Positions 37,189 to 46,056 of a DNA stretch of 64,000 bases are shown piece after piece. Numbering within the stretch: the first letter of the stretch is position 1; every line of letters begins with the position of its first letter. The DNA lies in contig NZ_BPLU01000006.1 of assembly GCF_019656315.1 (NCBI RefSeq), positions 1 through 64,000 on the forward strand, written 5' to 3'. The notes below the pieces were generated by a model. The model had not been told where the DNA came from. It was given only the letters and a program-made list of their open reading frames with translations, and searched no databases. The translations under genes were made by a program, and so were the position numbers. The DNA comes from Flavobacterium sp. UMI-01. Lineage in GTDB: Bacteria > Bacteroidota > Bacteroidia > Flavobacteriales > Flavobacteriaceae.

Positions 37189-37245
37189 GTCACACTGAGC
37201 TTGTCGAAGTGTTTTCAATTTGTCTTCGACAAGCTCAGACTGACA
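37189..37245. repeat. REP-like hairpin CTGAGCTTGTCGAAG
   Basis: CTGAGCTTGTCGAAG (37195-37209) and its complement (37224-37238) form a 15-bp perfect stem, with TGTCA / TGACA outer arms. From memory this sequence is dispersed in many flavobacterial genomes between genes, REP-like. It also lies between the stop of the TPR gene and the DUF4286 start, so it could end transcription. Confidence 0.65.
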
Positions 37246-37252
37246 TTTGTTC

Positions 37253-39031
37253 TTACAAATTTTTATCCCCTCTCAAAGTCCTGAAATTCCTTCGTGCTTC
37301 TACAAAGTAAATACTATCTTGATGGTTAAAGAGTATTTTTTCATAGAGTGGCTGCGCCTTTTCGGTATCTTTTAATTTTTTATTATAAATCTCAGCCGAA
37401 AAATAGAGTGCTTCATCTATGTATATTCCGTCACTGTGATGATCCATCATATTTTGATATTGGCTTAAAGCCAAAGTATAATCACCTAATTTTTCGTATG
37501 TTTTCCCTAAACGCAACAGCGTTACTGCTTCGATTTCCTCTCCTTTGAACTTCTTTAGAATCGCTTGAAACTGGGCAATTGCTTCTTCATTTCTATTTTG
37601 ATACAATAGGTAATCTCCTTTAGCAAATTCTTTTAAAGCCGTTTGAGTCGAATCAGCCACGGTATTGTCATTGATTAATAGAAAATATTCTAGTGCATCA
37701 TTAGCAATCAACTGCGTACTGGCTGATTTTAATTCTTTGAACTGTTTTAAGGCCCAAGGAAAATCCGCTTTAAAATAACTCGTTTTGGCTGCTTTTAAAC
37801 TGGCCTCATGCGCTACGGCATCATTCTTTAAATCCAATTCGATTTGGGAATAATACAACAAGGCTTGATTGAATTTTTCTTCAAAAAGCAAAATATCAGC
37901 CAATTCCATTTTGACCTGTGCTTTTTGATAGTCGTTCAATTGCAATTCGAGCGCTTTTTTGATAATCGCTCGAGCTTGCTCTGGTTTTTTCAAATTAAAA
38001 GCCACAAAATGTGCTTGAATCAGTTGCAAAGATAAGCTAAAAGGACTGATTTCATATTGTTTGAGCAGGGCTTCGATTTCAGTATTAATCGCTACAAAAT
38101 CATTTGGAGTAGCTTTGTCAATTTTCATTTGCAACAAATACGAATGGGCTTGAATCAACAATTCCAAATCTTTGGTATTTTCTAAAACGAAATCTAAAAT
38201 CATCTTCGCCGTTTCGGAATCGTCTTCTTCAATACTCAGTTGAGCCAAATTTACTATTGCAGACAAGGATTCAGGGTTGCGTCTGTAAATGGCCTTTTCC
38301 TGAACAAATGCTTTTGAAAATTCTTTTGATTGCACGTAAAACCAGCTCAAATAGTGGTTCCAAAACACCTCTTGATTTTTTTGGACTCTGATAATCAAAG
38401 CTTTTTTCAACAAATCACTAAAACTAGAATCTCCCTCATTAGTCATGTAACGGGACATTTGGTTTTGAATCAAAATAGAATTTTGAGGATTGAGAATAGC
38501 TTCCTCAAGGAAAGTATCAATCATTTTTTCCATATTGCCTAGCTGTCCATAAAGCAAGCCTTTTTGATAATTAAAATTCAAATTAGGCATTTTTATTTCA
38601 GCGGTTTCATAGGCTTTAAGTGCGTAATCTAGCAAAACTTTTTTTTCAAATGATTGAGCCACCGAATAAACTTCGTAGGGATTGCTGTTGATTTTATCAA
38701 TGGCTTCGTTATAATAATCTTTAGCCTTGGTCTCGTTCTTTTGTAATTGAAAATTGTACCCTAATTCGACCAAAAGACTCGCTTGCTTGTATTGTGATAG
38801 TCGCTGTGAAATGGCTTTATCTGCCAGTTCAAACTGTTGTAATTGTTGGTAACAATCAATGGTACGAAGAAAATACTGTTGGTTTTGAGGTACCGAGGTC
38901 AACAGTTCCTCATAACTGATTTTGGCTTTTTCAAAATCGCCTTTATCGTAGTAATACTGTGCGAGTTGTTCGTTTTGCGAAAACACGAAAACTGAGAATA
39001 ATAAAACAATATGTAAAATTAGATGTTTCAT
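37253..39031 (-). CDS. tetratricopeptide-repeat protein, exported
   Basis: The 592 residues start with a signal peptide (LILHIVLLFSVFVFSQ) and are then almost entirely helical TPR-like repeats: LAQYYYDKGDFEKAKISYEELL near the start, and EEAIAQFQAILKKFKGEEIEAVTLLRLGKTYEKLGDYTLALSQYQNMM near the end. Such periplasmic or outer-membrane TPR proteins act as scaffolds for complexes. The C-terminal repeats resemble the YbgF/BamD type. The specific partner is unknown. Confidence 0.85.
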   Translation of the reverse strand: MKHLILHIVLLFSVFVFSQNEQLAQYYYDKGDFEKAKISYEELLTSVPQNQQYFLRTIDCYQQLQQFELADKAISQRLSQYKQASLLVELGYNFQLQKNETKAKDYYNEAIDKINSNPYEVYSVAQSFEKKVLLDYALKAYETAEIKMPNLNFNYQKGLLYGQLGNMEKMIDTFLEEAILNPQNSILIQNQMSRYMTNEGDSSFSDLLKKALIIRVQKNQEVFWNHYLSWFYVQSKEFSKAFVQEKAIYRRNPESLSAIVNLAQLSIEEDDSETAKMILDFVLENTKDLELLIQAHSYLLQMKIDKATPNDFVAINTEIEALLKQYEISPFSLSLQLIQAHFVAFNLKKPEQARAIIKKALELQLNDYQKAQVKMELADILLFEEKFNQALLYYSQIELDLKNDAVAHEASLKAAKTSYFKADFPWALKQFKELKSASTQLIANDALEYFLLINDNTVADSTQTALKEFAKGDYLLYQNRNEEAIAQFQAILKKFKGEEIEAVTLLRLGKTYEKLGDYTLALSQYQNMMDHHSDGIYIDEALYFSAEIYNKKLKDTEKAQPLYEKILFNHQDSIYFVEARRNFRTLRGDKNL

Positions 39032-39174
39032 TTTGAAAGTGTTCAGTTGTCCGTTTTTGAGTGTTCAGCACAGTAAACAAAAGTATTCCTTGTTTCGTTT
39101 TTTTGTATTCAGTTTACAACTATTTTAAATCGAATGATGTGCAAACTGAATACTAAAAAACAGAATATTATTCA

Positions 39175-40446
39175 CTAATTAATTATATCAAACCCGCAAT
39201 AAGGTCGTAATACTTCAGGAATAACGATTCCTTCTGGTGTTTGATAATTTTCTATAATTCCTGCTAAAACTCTTGGTAATGCCAATGAGCTTCCGTTAAG
39301 GGTATGTGCTAATTGGTTTTTGCCATCTTTGTCTTTAAAACGCAATTTCAAACGATTGGCTTGAAAAGTCTCAAAGTTAGAAACTGATGAAATTTCCAAC
39401 CAACGGTCTTGTGCAGTTGAAAACACCTCAAAATCATAGGTTAATGCCGAGGTAAATCCCATATCACCACCACACAAACGCAAGATTCGGTACGGTAATT
39501 TTAATTCGTTCAAAATATCTTTCACGTGCTCTACCATTCCGTCCAAAGCTTCATACGATTTTTCAGGATGTTCAATACGTACAATTTCTACTTTATCAAA
39601 TTGGTGCAAACGATTCAAACCACGTACATGAGCACCGTAAGATCCTGCCTCACGACGAAAACAAGGTGTATAAGCTGTCATCATAACAGGCAACTCTGTC
39701 TCATTTAAAATCACATCACGAAACAAGTTGGTCACTGGCACTTCGGCCGTAGGAATCAAATACAAATCATCGACTGTAGCATGGTACATTTGTCCCTCTT
39801 TATCTGGTAACTGTCCTGTTCCATAACCTGAGGCTTCGTTTACCAAATGAGGCACTTGTACTTCATTATATCCAGCAGCGGTATTTTTATCCAAAAAATA
39901 ATTGATTAAAGCACGCTGTAAACGCGCTCCTTTTCCTTTGTAAACAGGGAATCCCGCACCAGTAATTTTATTTCCTAATTCAAAATCGATGATGTCGTAT
40001 TTTTTTACCAAATCCCAATGTGGTTGCGCACCTTCGTGCAATACGGGTACCTCGCCTGCTTCAAACACATTTAGGTTTTCTTCAGGAGTTTTCCCTTCAG
40101 GAACGATATCCGCAGGAAGATTAGGCAACGTATATAATTTTTCAGTTAATTCAGAGGCTAAACTTTCAGCTTTTTCAGCCAATTCTTTACTTTTCTCTTT
40201 TAAAAAAACTGTTTTTTCTTTTAAAATAGCGGCCTTTTCTTTTTCACCATTTTTCATCAATCCCCCTATGTCTTTTGACAATTTATTAGACTCAGCCAAT
40301 ACATTATCCAATTCCACTTGGGAAGCACGACGCTTTTCATCTAAAATGACAATTGCTTCCACTACTTCTTTAGCATCGATATTCCTTTTGGCTAAAGCTT
40401 GAATAACTTTTTCCTGATTTTCTCTAATAAATGTAATTTGTAACAT
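39175..40446 (-). CDS. serS: seryl-tRNA synthetase
   Basis: Charges tRNA-Ser with serine (class II aaRS). The 423 residues have the N-terminal coiled-coil arm (about 30-105, charged K/E heptads) that binds the long variable arm. The class II motifs are motif 2 (TPCFRREAGSYG with RGLNRLHQFDKVEIVRIEHPE) and motif 3 (LNGSSLALPRVLAGIIENYQ). The C-terminus IVIPEVLRPYCGFD is typical. Monocistronic. Confidence 0.98.
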   Translation of the reverse strand: MLQITFIRENQEKVIQALAKRNIDAKEVVEAIVILDEKRRASQVELDNVLAESNKLSKDIGGLMKNGEKEKAAILKEKTVFLKEKSKELAEKAESLASELTEKLYTLPNLPADIVPEGKTPEENLNVFEAGEVPVLHEGAQPHWDLVKKYDIIDFELGNKITGAGFPVYKGKGARLQRALINYFLDKNTAAGYNEVQVPHLVNEASGYGTGQLPDKEGQMYHATVDDLYLIPTAEVPVTNLFRDVILNETELPVMMTAYTPCFRREAGSYGAHVRGLNRLHQFDKVEIVRIEHPEKSYEALDGMVEHVKDILNELKLPYRILRLCGGDMGFTSALTYDFEVFSTAQDRWLEISSVSNFETFQANRLKLRFKDKDGKNQLAHTLNGSSLALPRVLAGIIENYQTPEGIVIPEVLRPYCGFDIIN

Positions 40447-40555
40447 AGTTTGATTTTTATAACCCTAGTTGTTTTTTTCAATAAAGTACGCAAATTTAAG
40501 GAAATGTTTCATATAAAGTGGAGAATATTACAAACTTAAACTAGGTATAAAACTA

Positions 40556-40585
40556 AAAAAGACCGCCTCAATAGACGGTCTTCAA
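40556..40585 (-). terminator. terminator of the T9SS protein gene
   Basis: An AAGACCG / CGGTCTT stem around a 10-base loop, followed on the minus strand by six T, 33 bases after the stop codon. It closes the alginate locus on its left side. Confidence 0.7.
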
Positions 40586-40614
40586 TAGTATGGAATAGAA
40601 AATGTGTTTCTAAA

Positions 40615-41853
40615 TTATTCGATAACAATTTTTCTTGTGCTTGTTTTTCCAGCCTCAGTGATTTTCAAAACATACACTCCTTTAATAAGAGCGGAAACAT
40701 TTACATAACCAGCAGTAACTTCTTCTGCTAAAACTTGTTTTCCTAATATGTCGTAAATCGCTACTGATTTTGATTCAGCACTATTTGAACTAATGAACAA
40801 TTTACCTTCTTTAACTGGATTTGGATAAATTTTCAATCCTTCAATTTCGTTTTTTGTAACACTTAAAGGAACTCCTTTTTTAACTCTTAAATTATCTAAT
40901 AGAAAAGCATTTCCCGCATTACAGTTATAATACATCATCATATTAACATTAGTAATACTTGTATGAGTTGTATTAATAACAGTTGCTGGTGTAGCATTCG
41001 TAAAAGGCACAACAGGAGTATACTCTAAATAAGGATCTCTCTGAGCTGTAGTACCCTCTTTTCTTACTTTCATAGACCAAGTATCATCTACTGGATTATA
41101 ATCTACAATCACCGATACTCCATTTGAGGAACTAGCAACTACGCCACTTACTTTAGACAAGACAGTAAATGTCCCAGTACTAAGTCCTCCTGTAAAGTAA
41201 CCCAAATAAACAGAATTAGTAGCGTCAACATCATCACCAGCCATTATTACAGCATAACCATTTGCATTTGTATCCGTTGAAATAGATGAATTATTTGCCA
41301 TATTAGTGGCTAAAATTACTCCTCCACAATGACCTGCTCCAGGAGTAAAAGCTGTTGCCAAATTTGTTAACTTAGTACTTCTATTTATACGAAATCCAAA
41401 TGACCAAGTAATTACCGCATTATTATTCGTTAAGATTGGATTAAAACCAGTACCCAAATTACTCAATGATATTGACGCTGTTGATGTACCTCTTAAAGTT
41501 GTAGGAGTTGTTTGAGAGCTTCCCATTATAGAGAAAAATGTATTATATGATTCTGGATTACCGCCACTTGCAGCAGTATAATTAACACTACGTCCACTTG
41601 CAATGGTAGCATGAGTTTTTGTCCAACCACCACTAGGTGTACTTGCTGTTGGCAACACAGTAAACAATCCAGTGATTGTGCGTCCTGACGCAAAACCTGT
41701 CACAGTACCATCGGTTTCACCAGAAAAATGTGTTAATTCAGTAGCGCCAATAAAAGTAGCTGGATCAAAAAATTCTTCAAAAAGTGTTGTTTGCCCAAAA
41801 GAGCTCACTGAAACAAAAGCCATAGCTGCTAATAAAAGTAATTTTCTTTTCAT
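40615..41853 (-). CDS. T9SS-secreted protein of unknown function in the alginate regulon
   Basis: The 412 residues have a signal peptide (KRKLLLLAAMAFVSVSSFGQ), a long beta-rich body without a family I recognise, and a type 9 secretion sorting domain (from about 335: GLKIYPNPVKEGKLFISS, VAIYDILGKQVLAEEV, GVYVLKITEAGKTSTRKIVIE). It should be on the cell surface or outside. The body has a laminin-G/jelly-roll flavour (ITWSFGFRINRST, DTWSMKVRKEG, NAFLLDNLRVKKG), as in glycan-binding modules. Its promoter carries the same 13-bp-phased operator as the alginate lyase genes, so it is probably induced by alginate: a binding protein, or a lyase of a new family. Confidence 0.7.
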   Translation of the reverse strand: MKRKLLLLAAMAFVSVSSFGQTTLFEEFFDPATFIGATELTHFSGETDGTVTGFASGRTITGLFTVLPTASTPSGGWTKTHATIASGRSVNYTAASGGNPESYNTFFSIMGSSQTTPTTLRGTSTASISLSNLGTGFNPILTNNNAVITWSFGFRINRSTKLTNLATAFTPGAGHCGGVILATNMANNSSISTDTNANGYAVIMAGDDVDATNSVYLGYFTGGLSTGTFTVLSKVSGVVASSSNGVSVIVDYNPVDDTWSMKVRKEGTTAQRDPYLEYTPVVPFTNATPATVINTTHTSITNVNMMMYYNCNAGNAFLLDNLRVKKGVPLSVTKNEIEGLKIYPNPVKEGKLFISSNSAESKSVAIYDILGKQVLAEEVTAGYVNVSALIKGVYVLKITEAGKTSTRKIVIE

Positions 41854-41887
41854 AATGTTAAAAATTTAAAAATTAGTTTGTTTTGAA

Positions 41888-41952
41888 TTGATATTCCAAA
41901 CTGGATAACCAGTTTGGAATACCAAATATAAATAATATTTTCTGTTCTACAA
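41888..41952 (-). promoter_or_regulatory. promoter and operator of the T9SS protein gene
   Basis: Operator units TTGA-N4-CCAA (41888-41899), CTGG-N4-CCAG (41901-41912) and TTGG-N4-CCAA (41914-41925) repeat every 13 bases. The last overlaps the minus-strand -7 box TATATTTG (41923-41930), and a -33 TTG lies at 41950-41952, exactly 19 bases away. Binding would block RNA polymerase. Confidence 0.75.
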
Positions 41953-42038
41953 TACACCACCCTTAAAAAATTAGTTTTCAAGTAGATAATTGCTCAAAAA
42001 ACAATCCAAATACTACATAAGTAGAGTCGATTCAGGTA

Positions 42039-44822
42039 TTAATTATTGATTACAAGTCGTTTTGTACCTACGATGTTATTTTTATCATTTACTATTTTCA
42101 CTAAGTAAATGCCTTTGCGTAAAGCACTAACATCCAAGGCATAGTGGTTGTTATTATAATTTTGAAGTTGTTTTTCTAATACTTGTTTACCGTCCATACT
42201 GTAAATCACGGCATGACTAGCATTAGTCAATACAGAAGCATATAAGTTCAAGGTATTTGAAACTGGATTAGGGTAGACCATAAAAACAGTATCCAATTTG
42301 TTCTTTGACACCGATAACGGAGTTGCTATACCATAAAATTCAATCTCTGAAATAGTCGTAAAACTCGATGTGTTATTTCCTTTTCCTGTAATTTTCACAT
42401 AACGTGTAAGATTAGAGAATTGATAGGTTGCAAAGGTCGTAGCTCCTGCAGCAGCACTCTGAATGGCTACTGGAGTGGTATAATTTGTTCCATCTGTCGA
42501 AAATTGAATATCATAAAAATACCATTTGGTAGAAGACCCCGTAGTAGCTAGTTTTATAGATTCTAATGTGTAAGTACTTCCTAAATCATAAATAATAATC
42601 CCTCCGTCAGCATTATCAGACCATCTGGTACTGGTGTCTTTATCCAACGTATTGGTTGCAATATTAGGTGATTGCGTTTTATCAGCAGACACCGTTACAG
42701 GCGCACCTGCTGCTCCTGAATTTATCAACACTGCTCCTGATGGAGCTCCTTGCTGTGTAATTGTTAAAGTGACTGGTGCCATGCCACTTCCGGTCACCGT
42801 AAGTGTTCCCGTTCTTGCGGAAGTAGAAGAATTTGCTGCTGCTGTAATGGAAATAGTTCCATTATTTACCCCTGAATTTGTATTGATGCTTAACCAAGTT
42901 GTATTATCTACACTTGCAGTCCAAGATACATTTGAGGTAACGGTTGTATTTTTTGTTTCTCCAGCTGAAACCAAATGGGCAACAGAAGACAATGACAATG
43001 TAGGCCCAACTTGTGTAATTGTCAGGGTCACTGGATCTATTCCTGCACCTGTAACAGTCAATAAACCTGTTCTACTCGCGCCTGAATTATTAGCTTTAGC
43101 GGTTACGGTAATCACACCATTGTTAGAACCAGAATTGGTATCAATACTTAACCAACTTGGACTATCAACACTAGCTGTCCAGGCTACGTTTGAAGTAACC
43201 GTGGTAGTTTTAGACTCACCTCCAATTGTATAACTGGCAATTGGCGATAAGGCGAGAGGAATATCTTCATAAGCCAAGGGCCCCACTGTTGCCTCTGTCA
43301 TGGGTCTATAACGTACAGAGCCTAAACTGTAATGATCCGCACCCGGGTTGCTTGGCTCCGGTCTGGTTTGTCCATCGGCATCTTCTGAAATGGAAATTGT
43401 TGACCCATTAGCATATAAAGGAGTACTAGCTGTAGATCTCCAGGTACCATCCGTATTATTATAAACTAAATTTGGATTTTCATTGGTAACCTGATTTGTA
43501 CTTGACAATGTAGTCACTGTTCCTCCACTAATCAATGTAGCCGTTCCAGTAGGATACATTAAATTATTAGACCAAGTGATGGCACTGCCTTGATCTTTAC
43601 CGTCCACAATTTTCACCAAACTATTTCGGTTACTTGTAACCAGGTTATTTGCGATGGTAATTTGGCTCACCGCTTTTGTGTAATTGTTATTATTTGTAAA
43701 CCCTATTTCAATCCCTTGGTCATTGTTTACCAATGTATTGTAAGCAATCACCACTCGTTCTGGTCTGTAATGTTTGGTCAAATCAGAACTTTGCCCTTCA
43801 ATGGCATCACCTTGTGTCAATGTAATGGGCGCATCCCATTTGGTTCCATTAAGTCCTTCAAAATAATTATTAATGATAACATGGTCAGTACCATAAATAC
43901 GCATTCCACCAGTATATAATGTAGCCCCATCAGGTGAAGTACTTATGGGCTTGTTATTGCCAAAGAAATAATTCCCCTCCGCTCTATTGCGATTCCCGTG
44001 TCTAAAAGACAATGTTCCATAACTCCCTTTAAATGTATTGTGACGAATGATATTATCACTTGATTTAACAGAAACAATTTCAGGATCACCATCACAATTT
44101 TCAAATAAATTGTATTCTACTGTTGTAAATCCACTGGATTTAGACATAGCACTCCAACCCACACGAATCGATTCTTGTTCGTTTACCGCTCTTGGGCTAT
44201 TGTCTTTAAAATGGTTATGATCGATAAGATCGTATTGCGACTGTACTTTAGAATTAGTCCCATCAACGGTGATGTAATGTCCTGGGGTATTTTTGTCTTT
44301 AAAAATATTATGGTCAATTCTATTGTGATGACTCAAAAATTGATATGGTTCAACAGTGTCATCCCAAACACCTCCTATAAAAACCCATTTAATCGAACTA
44401 GTGGTGGTCAACTTAAATGTATTACGAGTAACTCTAATATTATTACTTCCTTCTAACTTGACGATGGTACTATTTCCAGTACAATTAAAATTAAATCCTT
44501 CTAAGGTGATATAGGATGATTTTTTAAAAGAAAAATAAGAATCACCGGTAAAAGTCACACCTCCTACGGACTGAGGCTTAATGATAATCGGTTTGTCGCT
44601 AGTAGCGGTTGCTGAAGTGGTGGTTACTTTAAAACTGTTATACGTTCCATCTTTTATAATAAAAGTCCCCCCAGTGGTTGCTGCAGCATTTATCGCCGTT
44701 TGTAAGGTCGAAGCAGAAGTATAAAGTGTTTGGGCTTCGATAACATTTAAAAATAAAAGACTCACTAGCAATACCAACGTACGCAATATTTTGCCTTTAA
44801 AAAAAGTAATTTTTTTCATCAT
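42039..44822 (-). CDS. PL6 alginate lyase with BACON, CBM32-like and T9SS domains
   Basis: Beta-eliminating alginate lyase. From the ATG at 44822 the protein has 927 residues. It has a signal peptide (LVLLVSLLFLNVIEAQ) and a parallel beta-helix of the PL6/chondroitinase-B type (about 30-480), with the Lys in EIVSVKSSDNI (about 253) and Arg in LSFRHGNRNRAEG (about 274) that act in catalysis in this family. Two BACON modules follow (WTASVDSPSWLSI, WTASVDNTTWLSI; about 530-700), then an F5/8C (CBM32)-like module (about 710-840, STRWSDNADGG) and a sorting domain ending GIYLVKIVN. It is secreted by T9SS. A frame from a TTG at 44855 starts inside the operator and is rejected. Confidence 0.9.
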   Translation of the reverse strand: MMKKITFFKGKILRTLVLLVSLLFLNVIEAQTLYTSASTLQTAINAAATTGGTFIIKDGTYNSFKVTTTSATATSDKPIIIKPQSVGGVTFTGDSYFSFKKSSYITLEGFNFNCTGNSTIVKLEGSNNIRVTRNTFKLTTTSSIKWVFIGGVWDDTVEPYQFLSHHNRIDHNIFKDKNTPGHYITVDGTNSKVQSQYDLIDHNHFKDNSPRAVNEQESIRVGWSAMSKSSGFTTVEYNLFENCDGDPEIVSVKSSDNIIRHNTFKGSYGTLSFRHGNRNRAEGNYFFGNNKPISTSPDGATLYTGGMRIYGTDHVIINNYFEGLNGTKWDAPITLTQGDAIEGQSSDLTKHYRPERVVIAYNTLVNNDQGIEIGFTNNNNYTKAVSQITIANNLVTSNRNSLVKIVDGKDQGSAITWSNNLMYPTGTATLISGGTVTTLSSTNQVTNENPNLVYNNTDGTWRSTASTPLYANGSTISISEDADGQTRPEPSNPGADHYSLGSVRYRPMTEATVGPLAYEDIPLALSPIASYTIGGESKTTTVTSNVAWTASVDSPSWLSIDTNSGSNNGVITVTAKANNSGASRTGLLTVTGAGIDPVTLTITQVGPTLSLSSVAHLVSAGETKNTTVTSNVSWTASVDNTTWLSINTNSGVNNGTISITAAANSSTSARTGTLTVTGSGMAPVTLTITQQGAPSGAVLINSGAAGAPVTVSADKTQSPNIATNTLDKDTSTRWSDNADGGIIIYDLGSTYTLESIKLATTGSSTKWYFYDIQFSTDGTNYTTPVAIQSAAAGATTFATYQFSNLTRYVKITGKGNNTSSFTTISEIEFYGIATPLSVSKNKLDTVFMVYPNPVSNTLNLYASVLTNASHAVIYSMDGKQVLEKQLQNYNNNHYALDVSALRKGIYLVKIVNDKNNIVGTKRLVINN

Positions 44823-44847
44823 TAAATCATTTTGGTTAGTTAATTTA

Positions 44848-44890
44848 TTGGGCAACCATATTGGTTTTCCAATCTAAAAAACCAAATATA
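44848..44890 (-). promoter_or_regulatory. promoter and three-unit operator of the PL6 gene
   Basis: Three 12-bp units, TTGG-GCAA-CCAT (44848-44859), TTGG-TTTT-CCAA (44861-44872) and CTAA-AAAA-CCAA (44874-44885), repeat every 13 bases. The last overlaps the minus-strand -7 box TATATTTG (44883-44890). Confidence 0.75.
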
Positions 44891-44962
44891 AAAATAAAAA
44901 TGGTATTTAAAATACTTTATAACTTAAAAAAGCACTGGTAACGAACACGTTAAAGAAAAATA

Positions 44963-45003
44963 AAAAAATGCCCAACTGACATCATTGTCAATTGGGCATT
45001 TTA
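44963..45003 (-). terminator. terminator of the bicupin gene
   Basis: A stem AAATGCCCAA with its complement, extended by an inner TGACA/TGTCA pair, precedes seven T on the minus strand, about 78 bases after the stop codon. Confidence 0.8.
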
Positions 45004-45080
45004 AAGGAATAAAAAGTCAATAGCTGTTTTCAAATAGTTCAAAAACTATTTTTATTCTATATCCTTAAAAATTGGTTTAT

Positions 45081-45908
45081 TTACTTTTTGTCTTCTTTTA
45101 CGTTGTGTGTTTTTAGCCATTCTTCCCCTTTTTTATCTAAAAAGAAATCCATCCAAACATAGTACAGGACGCTATCCTTTTCAACTGATACAGAATGACT
45201 TGAACCTAATGGAATATGCAAAACGGAATACTGAGGAAAATGCACTTTGGCACTATCAGCGTAAACCACACAATCATTATTTGTAAGTCCTAAAAATAAT
45301 TGTTCCAGCATAGGGTGTTCATGAGCACCTACTTTATCAGGCCCTTTTGTCTGCACGGTTCCCATGGCAATTCTTGGAATAATTTTGTTTGGCAAAATTG
45401 TTCGGCTTACGGTATTTGGGCTTTTAATGGGTTCTGTGTAAGGTTTGCAATCCGTAAATTTGGCATAATACACTTTTTGAGTATTTTCTTTAGGAAACTC
45501 TTTTAAATCTATCAGGTCTTGAGCAGTCAACTTACTTGATATTTTCAAGTAGTGAATGGTATCATTTTTAGCAGAAGTAAAAGCAATCTTTTTTACGATA
45601 TTTGGCAAAAAAATGGTCTCAGGAACGATTTCATAATTTTTATTTTCAGCTACTATATTCCCTTTTCCTTTTACAAATAAATAAACTGTTTTATAACCTG
45701 GCTTAGCCACATCAACCAACGCTTTTTCACCCGTGATAGCCATGTGTTCCACTAGAATGCCTTTTATTTCATTATTTATAATGGATTTTGAATACTGTGG
45801 TGTATTTTTATTCCAATGCATGTTCAAATTCTCGATTGGAATTTCTTGGGCTTGTACGGAAATGGCACCTGCGTAAAAAGCCAACAATGTTATAATTGTT
45901 TTTTTCAT
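45081..45908 (-). CDS. secreted two-domain cupin protein in the alginate locus
   Basis: The 275 residues have a signal peptide (ITLLAFYAGAISVQAQ) and two cupin-like halves. In the second the metal-ligand pattern is visible: AHEHPMLEQLFLG (His, His, Glu) and, 35 residues on, PLGSSHSV (His). The first half lacks a clear histidine set. One-domain cupins of the KdgF type convert unsaturated uronates to the linear ketoaldose; this protein would do something related in the periplasm, but that is inference. No 13-bp operator was found upstream. It lies between the PL6 gene and a GntR gene. Confidence 0.65.
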   Translation of the reverse strand: MKKTIITLLAFYAGAISVQAQEIPIENLNMHWNKNTPQYSKSIINNEIKGILVEHMAITGEKALVDVAKPGYKTVYLFVKGKGNIVAENKNYEIVPETIFLPNIVKKIAFTSAKNDTIHYLKISSKLTAQDLIDLKEFPKENTQKVYYAKFTDCKPYTEPIKSPNTVSRTILPNKIIPRIAMGTVQTKGPDKVGAHEHPMLEQLFLGLTNNDCVVYADSAKVHFPQYSVLHIPLGSSHSVSVEKDSVLYYVWMDFFLDKKGEEWLKTHNVKEDKK

Positions 45909-46056
45909 TTTGATTAATTTATTAATAGAAAGTATTTTTAAAAACGTAAATATTTTCAGTTTTTAGAGATTATTTGAAACCCTTAAGTCGGTTTCGAAAT
46001 AACCACAAAAAAGATTTGTTTGCAAAAACGACTTTGTTTTAGAACTTGAGTCAATC

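Noticed and set aside
39989-40402. 137-codon open frame on the plus strand
   Set aside because: Antisense to the charged coiled-coil arm of serS, where low-complexity codons leave the opposite strand open.
42634-43233. 199-codon open frame on the plus strand
   Set aside because: It is antisense to the BACON/CBM region of the PL6 lyase; its repeat-like composition mirrors the two BACON copies. No start signals or known domain.
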